7,188 nucleotides of DNA from Clostridia bacterium DTU080. GTDB lineage: Bacteria > Bacillota > Limnochordia > DTU080. The translations under genes were made by a program, and so were the position numbers. This document shows positions 5,434-7,188 of this stretch, in pieces (position 1 is the first letter of the stretch; the number at the start of each line of letters is the position of its first letter). The notes under the pieces are model-generated. The model was given only the letters and a program-made list of their open reading frames with translations, was not told the origin of the DNA and did not search any database. The stretch covers positions 1-7,188 of the forward strand of contig LFTP01000121.1 of assembly GCA_001513395.1 (NCBI GenBank), written 5' to 3'.

Positions 5434-6512
5434 GAGATCTGACGGTGACTATCGTTGGCGTGGGACTCATCGGCGGTTCATTGGGGCTGGCTTGGCGCAA
5501 AGCTGGCGTCGGGCGCGTCATCGGAGTGACACGTCGGCAAGAGACTCTCGATCTGGCCTTGAAATGCGAAGCCATTGATGAGGGAACCACAGACATGACC
5601 GGCGGTGTGAAGGCGGCGGACGTAGTGGTCCTATGCACTCCGGTTTCGGAGATTGTGCCCTTAGCGGAGAAGGTTGTCGGCCAGGTACGTCCGGGAACGC
5701 TCGTGACAGATGTGGGCAGTACGAAGGCTAGGATCATGGAGAGTGTCTCCAGATTCTTGCCCGAAGACGTGTGGTTTATCGGCGGACACCCTATGGCCGG
5801 TTCGGAGCGCACCGGTGTGGAGGCCGCCGATCCTTATCTTTTTGAGAACGCTGTCTTCTGTCTCACCCCTCCTCAGGGGATGCCGGTTTCAGCTGCGCCA
5901 ATGCAACGCTTGCAGGAGTTGGTTCGAGCCGCTGGGGCCACGCCTTTGGTATTGACTCCGGAAGAACACGATCTGGTTGTAGCGGGAGTCAGTCACGTTC
6001 CCCATCTGGTGGCAGCTGCCCTGGTGAACACGGTTGCGGATATCGAGGGTTTGCCGATGTTGCGGCTGGCAGCGAGCGGCTTTCGGGATACGACCAGAAT
6101 CGCCGCCGGCTCATCTGAACTGTGGCGGGATATATGTCTTTCCAATGCTTCTGCCATCACACAGATGTTGAAGGCATTTGAAGATCACCTTGCTCAACTG
6201 CGTCAGGCAGTTGAGCAAGGTAACGGTGAGGCTTTATACGAGCTTCTGGATAAGGCCCGGGAGACCCGTCTGACCATGCCGGCATCATCGGCGGTGCATG
6301 AGTTTGTGGTGACCTTGGTCGACAGACCCGGTGCCATTCATGAAGTGACGGGCCTGATCGCCGAGGCCAACCTCAATATCGTTGACATCGGTATCCTCAA
6401 AGCGCGGCATGGTGAAGGGGGCACCTTGCGCGTTGCTTTGCCCACTTCTGAAGCTGCTGACTTAGCCGTGGGATTATTGCGAAACAATGGTTATGTAGCT
6501 TGGCGCCGTTAA
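5430..6512 (+). CDS. tyrA: Prephenate dehydrogenase with C-terminal ACT domain
   Basis: TyrA oxidatively decarboxylates prephenate to 4-hydroxyphenylpyruvate with NAD+, the committed tyrosine step, in the cytoplasm. The 360-residue protein starts with a Rossmann nucleotide-binding motif (TVTIVGVGLIGGSLGLA, 5-21), followed by VVVLCTPVSEI (65-75), TDVGSTKA (93-100), the conserved IGGHPMAGSERTGVEAA (117-133), and SHVPHLVAAAL (188-198) in the helical dimerisation domain. Residues 290-360 form an ACT domain (VHEFVVTLVDRPGAIHEVTG, then LNIVDIGILK), a small-molecule sensor that in this family gives feedback by tyrosine. The ATG overlaps the aroF stop and GGGG (5418-5421) lies 8 bases upstream. A perfect 15-bp inverted repeat lies in codons 253-264. 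An arogenate-using variant cannot be excluded. Confidence 0.95.
   Translation: MRDLTVTIVGVGLIGGSLGLAWRKAGVGRVIGVTRRQETLDLALKCEAIDEGTTDMTGGVKAADVVVLCTPVSEIVPLAEKVVGQVRPGTLVTDVGSTKARIMESVSRFLPEDVWFIGGHPMAGSERTGVEAADPYLFENAVFCLTPPQGMPVSAAPMQRLQELVRAAGATPLVLTPEEHDLVVAGVSHVPHLVAAALVNTVADIEGLPMLRLAASGFRDTTRIAAGSSELWRDICLSNASAITQMLKAFEDHLAQLRQAVEQGNGEALYELLDKARETRLTMPASSAVHEFVVTLVDRPGAIHEVTGLIAEANLNIVDIGILKARHGEGGTLRVALPTSEAADLAVGLLRNNGYVAWRR
6187..6221 (+). repeat. Perfect 15-bp hairpin inside tyrA
   Basis: ACCTTGCTCAACTGC (6187-6201) is the exact reverse complement of GCAGTTGAGCAAGGT (6207-6221), leaving a 5-base loop GTCAG. It codes for TyrA residues 253-264 (HLAQLRQAVEQG), just before the ACT domain. 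No T tract follows on either strand, so it is not an ordinary intrinsic terminator. The repeat itself is certain; what it does is unknown. Confidence 0.9.
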
Positions 6513-6576
6513 CCTTTGATTTCATGCAGGTATAGGTGTGGCGGACAGAGAAAAGGTCTCTTGCGGATCAAACACG

Positions 6577-6706
6577 CTTGGTCTGGACAGGTTAGTCTAA
6601 CCAAGGGGATAGCAGTCGGCTCCCAAGGGGGATTGTCGAAATGCCCCAGCCTCTACAAAGAGGATTTGCTCTGCTATCCTAAGACCCTTGTCCACTTGTC
6701 AAGGTC
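6577..6706 (+). ncRNA. Candidate structured RNA or cmk leader between tyrA and cmk
   Basis: The 231 bases from 6513 to 6743 have no convincing gene but fold well by eye. Stem A: 6577-6588 with 6595-6605, 11 bp with one bulged C and loop AGGTTA. Stem B: GGATAGCAG (6607-6615) with CTGCTATCC (6671-6679), 9 perfect bp plus a flanking G-U. It encloses two hairpins: GGGG-ATT with AAT-CCCC (6627-6634 / 6640-6647, one G-G mismatch) and CCTCT-ACAA-AGAGG (6650-6663). Stem C: 6683-6690 with 6700-6706, about 7 bp with one bulged C. A small AGAGA/TCTCT hairpin (6547-6561) lies upstream. Stem B with its two inner hairpins makes a three-way junction, as in riboswitches and small RNAs. No known riboswitch or T-box signature and no terminator T tract was recognised. 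Strand is assumed from the flanking genes. It could be a cis-acting cmk leader, an independent RNA, or coincidental pairing. Confidence 0.45.
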
Positions 6707-6729
6707 CAACTGACAACTCCAATGTACTA

Positions 6730-6735
6730 GGGGGA
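6730..6735 (+). promoter_or_regulatory. Ribosome-binding site deciding the cmk TTG start
   Basis: GGGGGA lies 8 bases before TTG at 6744. No ATG or GTG in the cmk frame lies nearby, so this site decides the start. CTCC at 6717-6720 could pair with the G run and partly hide it (includes a G-U pair). Confidence 0.65.
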
Positions 6736-6743
6736 AATATTGC

Positions 6744-7188
6744 TTGGGCGGACGAACCCTTGTCATCGCCATTGACGGGCCGGCAGGGGCAGGAAAAAGC
6801 ACCGTGGCGCGCCAAGTGGCATCTCGATTGGAGTATTTGTATATTGACACGGGCGCCATGTACCGTGCTATAGCGTTAAAGGTCGTGCGATTAGATATCC
6901 CTCCCAGTGACACTGCTCAAGTGGCCGAGATTGCATCCACATCGACGGTCGAACTGGACTTCGACCCGTCCAAAGGCGTCGTTCAGGTCTTTCTCGATCG
7001 CGAGGACGTCACCGAGTCCATCCGGTTACCCGCCGTAAGTAAGGTTGTCGCCACCGTAGCTGCAAATCCGGCGGTGCGTCAGCGCTTATGTGAGATGCAG
7101 CGACAGATGGCCCGGCGGGGAGGTGTCGTTATGGACGGTCGGGACATCGGCACCGTAGTCTTTCCGGATGCCGATGTGAAGATCTATC
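6744..7188 (+). CDS. cmk: Cytidylate kinase, 5' part (3' end outside window)
   Basis: Cmk phosphorylates CMP and dCMP with ATP in the cytoplasm, a step in pyrimidine nucleotide recycling. The first 148 codons are present. The start gives MGRTLVIAIDGPAGAGKSTV, with the Walker A P-loop GPAGAGKST at residues 11-19, then YLYIDTGAMYRAIAL (30-44), a family-specific CMP-binding motif, a variable insert region (about 50-85), VTESIRLPAVSKVVATVA, and the conserved VMDGRDIGTVVFPDADVKIY running to the window edge. The TTG start is inferred from the GGGGGA site 8 bases upstream and from the short distance to the P-loop, which is normal for the family. cmk commonly follows tyrA-aroA in Bacillota; here aroA is absent and a 231-base noncoding stretch precedes it. 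Confidence 0.95.
   Translation, partial: MGGRTLVIAIDGPAGAGKSTVARQVASRLEYLYIDTGAMYRAIALKVVRLDIPPSDTAQVAEIASTSTVELDFDPSKGVVQVFLDREDVTESIRLPAVSKVVATVAANPAVRQRLCEMQRQMARRGGVVMDGRDIGTVVFPDADVKIY

Noticed and set aside
6607..6680. tRNA-like shape: 7-bp end stem GGATAGC/GCTATCC enclosing about 73 bases
   Set aside because: No T-arm with a TTCRA-type loop next to the 3' stem, no TA at positions 8-9, no sensible D-arm or anticodon arm, and no CCA end. The stem is kept as part of the candidate structured RNA.
6516..6713. 65-codon open frame between tyrA and cmk
   Set aside because: No ribosome-binding site before its ATG, composition unlike a folded protein (rich in Lys, Arg, Ser, Cys without pattern), no family recognised, and it lies across the strongest hairpins.
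1..7188. CRISPR array, insertion sequence, attachment site or phage genes
   Set aside because: No spaced direct repeats, transposase motifs or integrase-like genes were seen; all reading frames with family motifs are housekeeping, sporulation or amino-acid genes on the plus strand.

Overview
The window is a compact, entirely plus-strand block of bacterial chromosome. It carries one gene cut at each edge (scpB at the left, cmk at the right) and seven complete genes between them. The organism is most likely an endospore-forming member of the Bacillota (Firmicutes). The order scpB - DUF2953 - ytfJ - rluB is typical of that phylum, YtfJ/GerW is a sporulation-associated family, and HutP and AroH-type chorismate mutase are also largely Bacillota families. 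Shine-Dalgarno sites are strong and purine-rich, starts include GTG and TTG, and G+C is moderate. I cannot assign a genus.

Layout. Positions 1-1518 hold the 3' end of scpB (chromosome segregation), a membrane-anchored DUF2953 protein and ytfJ. This block ends in an intrinsic terminator at 1525-1557. rluB (1575-2315) follows, and its last codons and stop lie in a long inverted repeat that also covers the -35 box of the next promoter. A good sigma-A-type promoter (2334-2362) then leads into an amino-acid cluster: hutP-like regulator, aroH, hisC, aroF (DAHP synthase with an N-terminal regulatory domain) and tyrA (prephenate dehydrogenase with a C-terminal ACT domain). After tyrA comes a 231-base stretch with no convincing gene but several strong hairpins, then the start of cmk with a TTG codon.

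How the genes work together. AroF makes DAHP, the entry to the shikimate pathway. AroH turns chorismate into prephenate. TyrA oxidises prephenate to 4-hydroxyphenylpyruvate. HisC can supply the final transamination to tyrosine or phenylalanine as well as the histidinol-phosphate step. The cluster is therefore mainly a tyrosine/phenylalanine unit with a possible link to histidine through HisC and the HutP-like protein.

The most notable points are: (1) the structured 231-base region between tyrA and cmk, where aroA is often found in related gene orders; (2) a perfect 15-bp hairpin inside the tyrA coding sequence; (3) a HutP-family protein that appears to lack the three metal-binding histidines of Bacillus subtilis HutP and leads an aromatic cluster; (4) a set of mutually exclusive base-pairings at the rluB/hutP junction.
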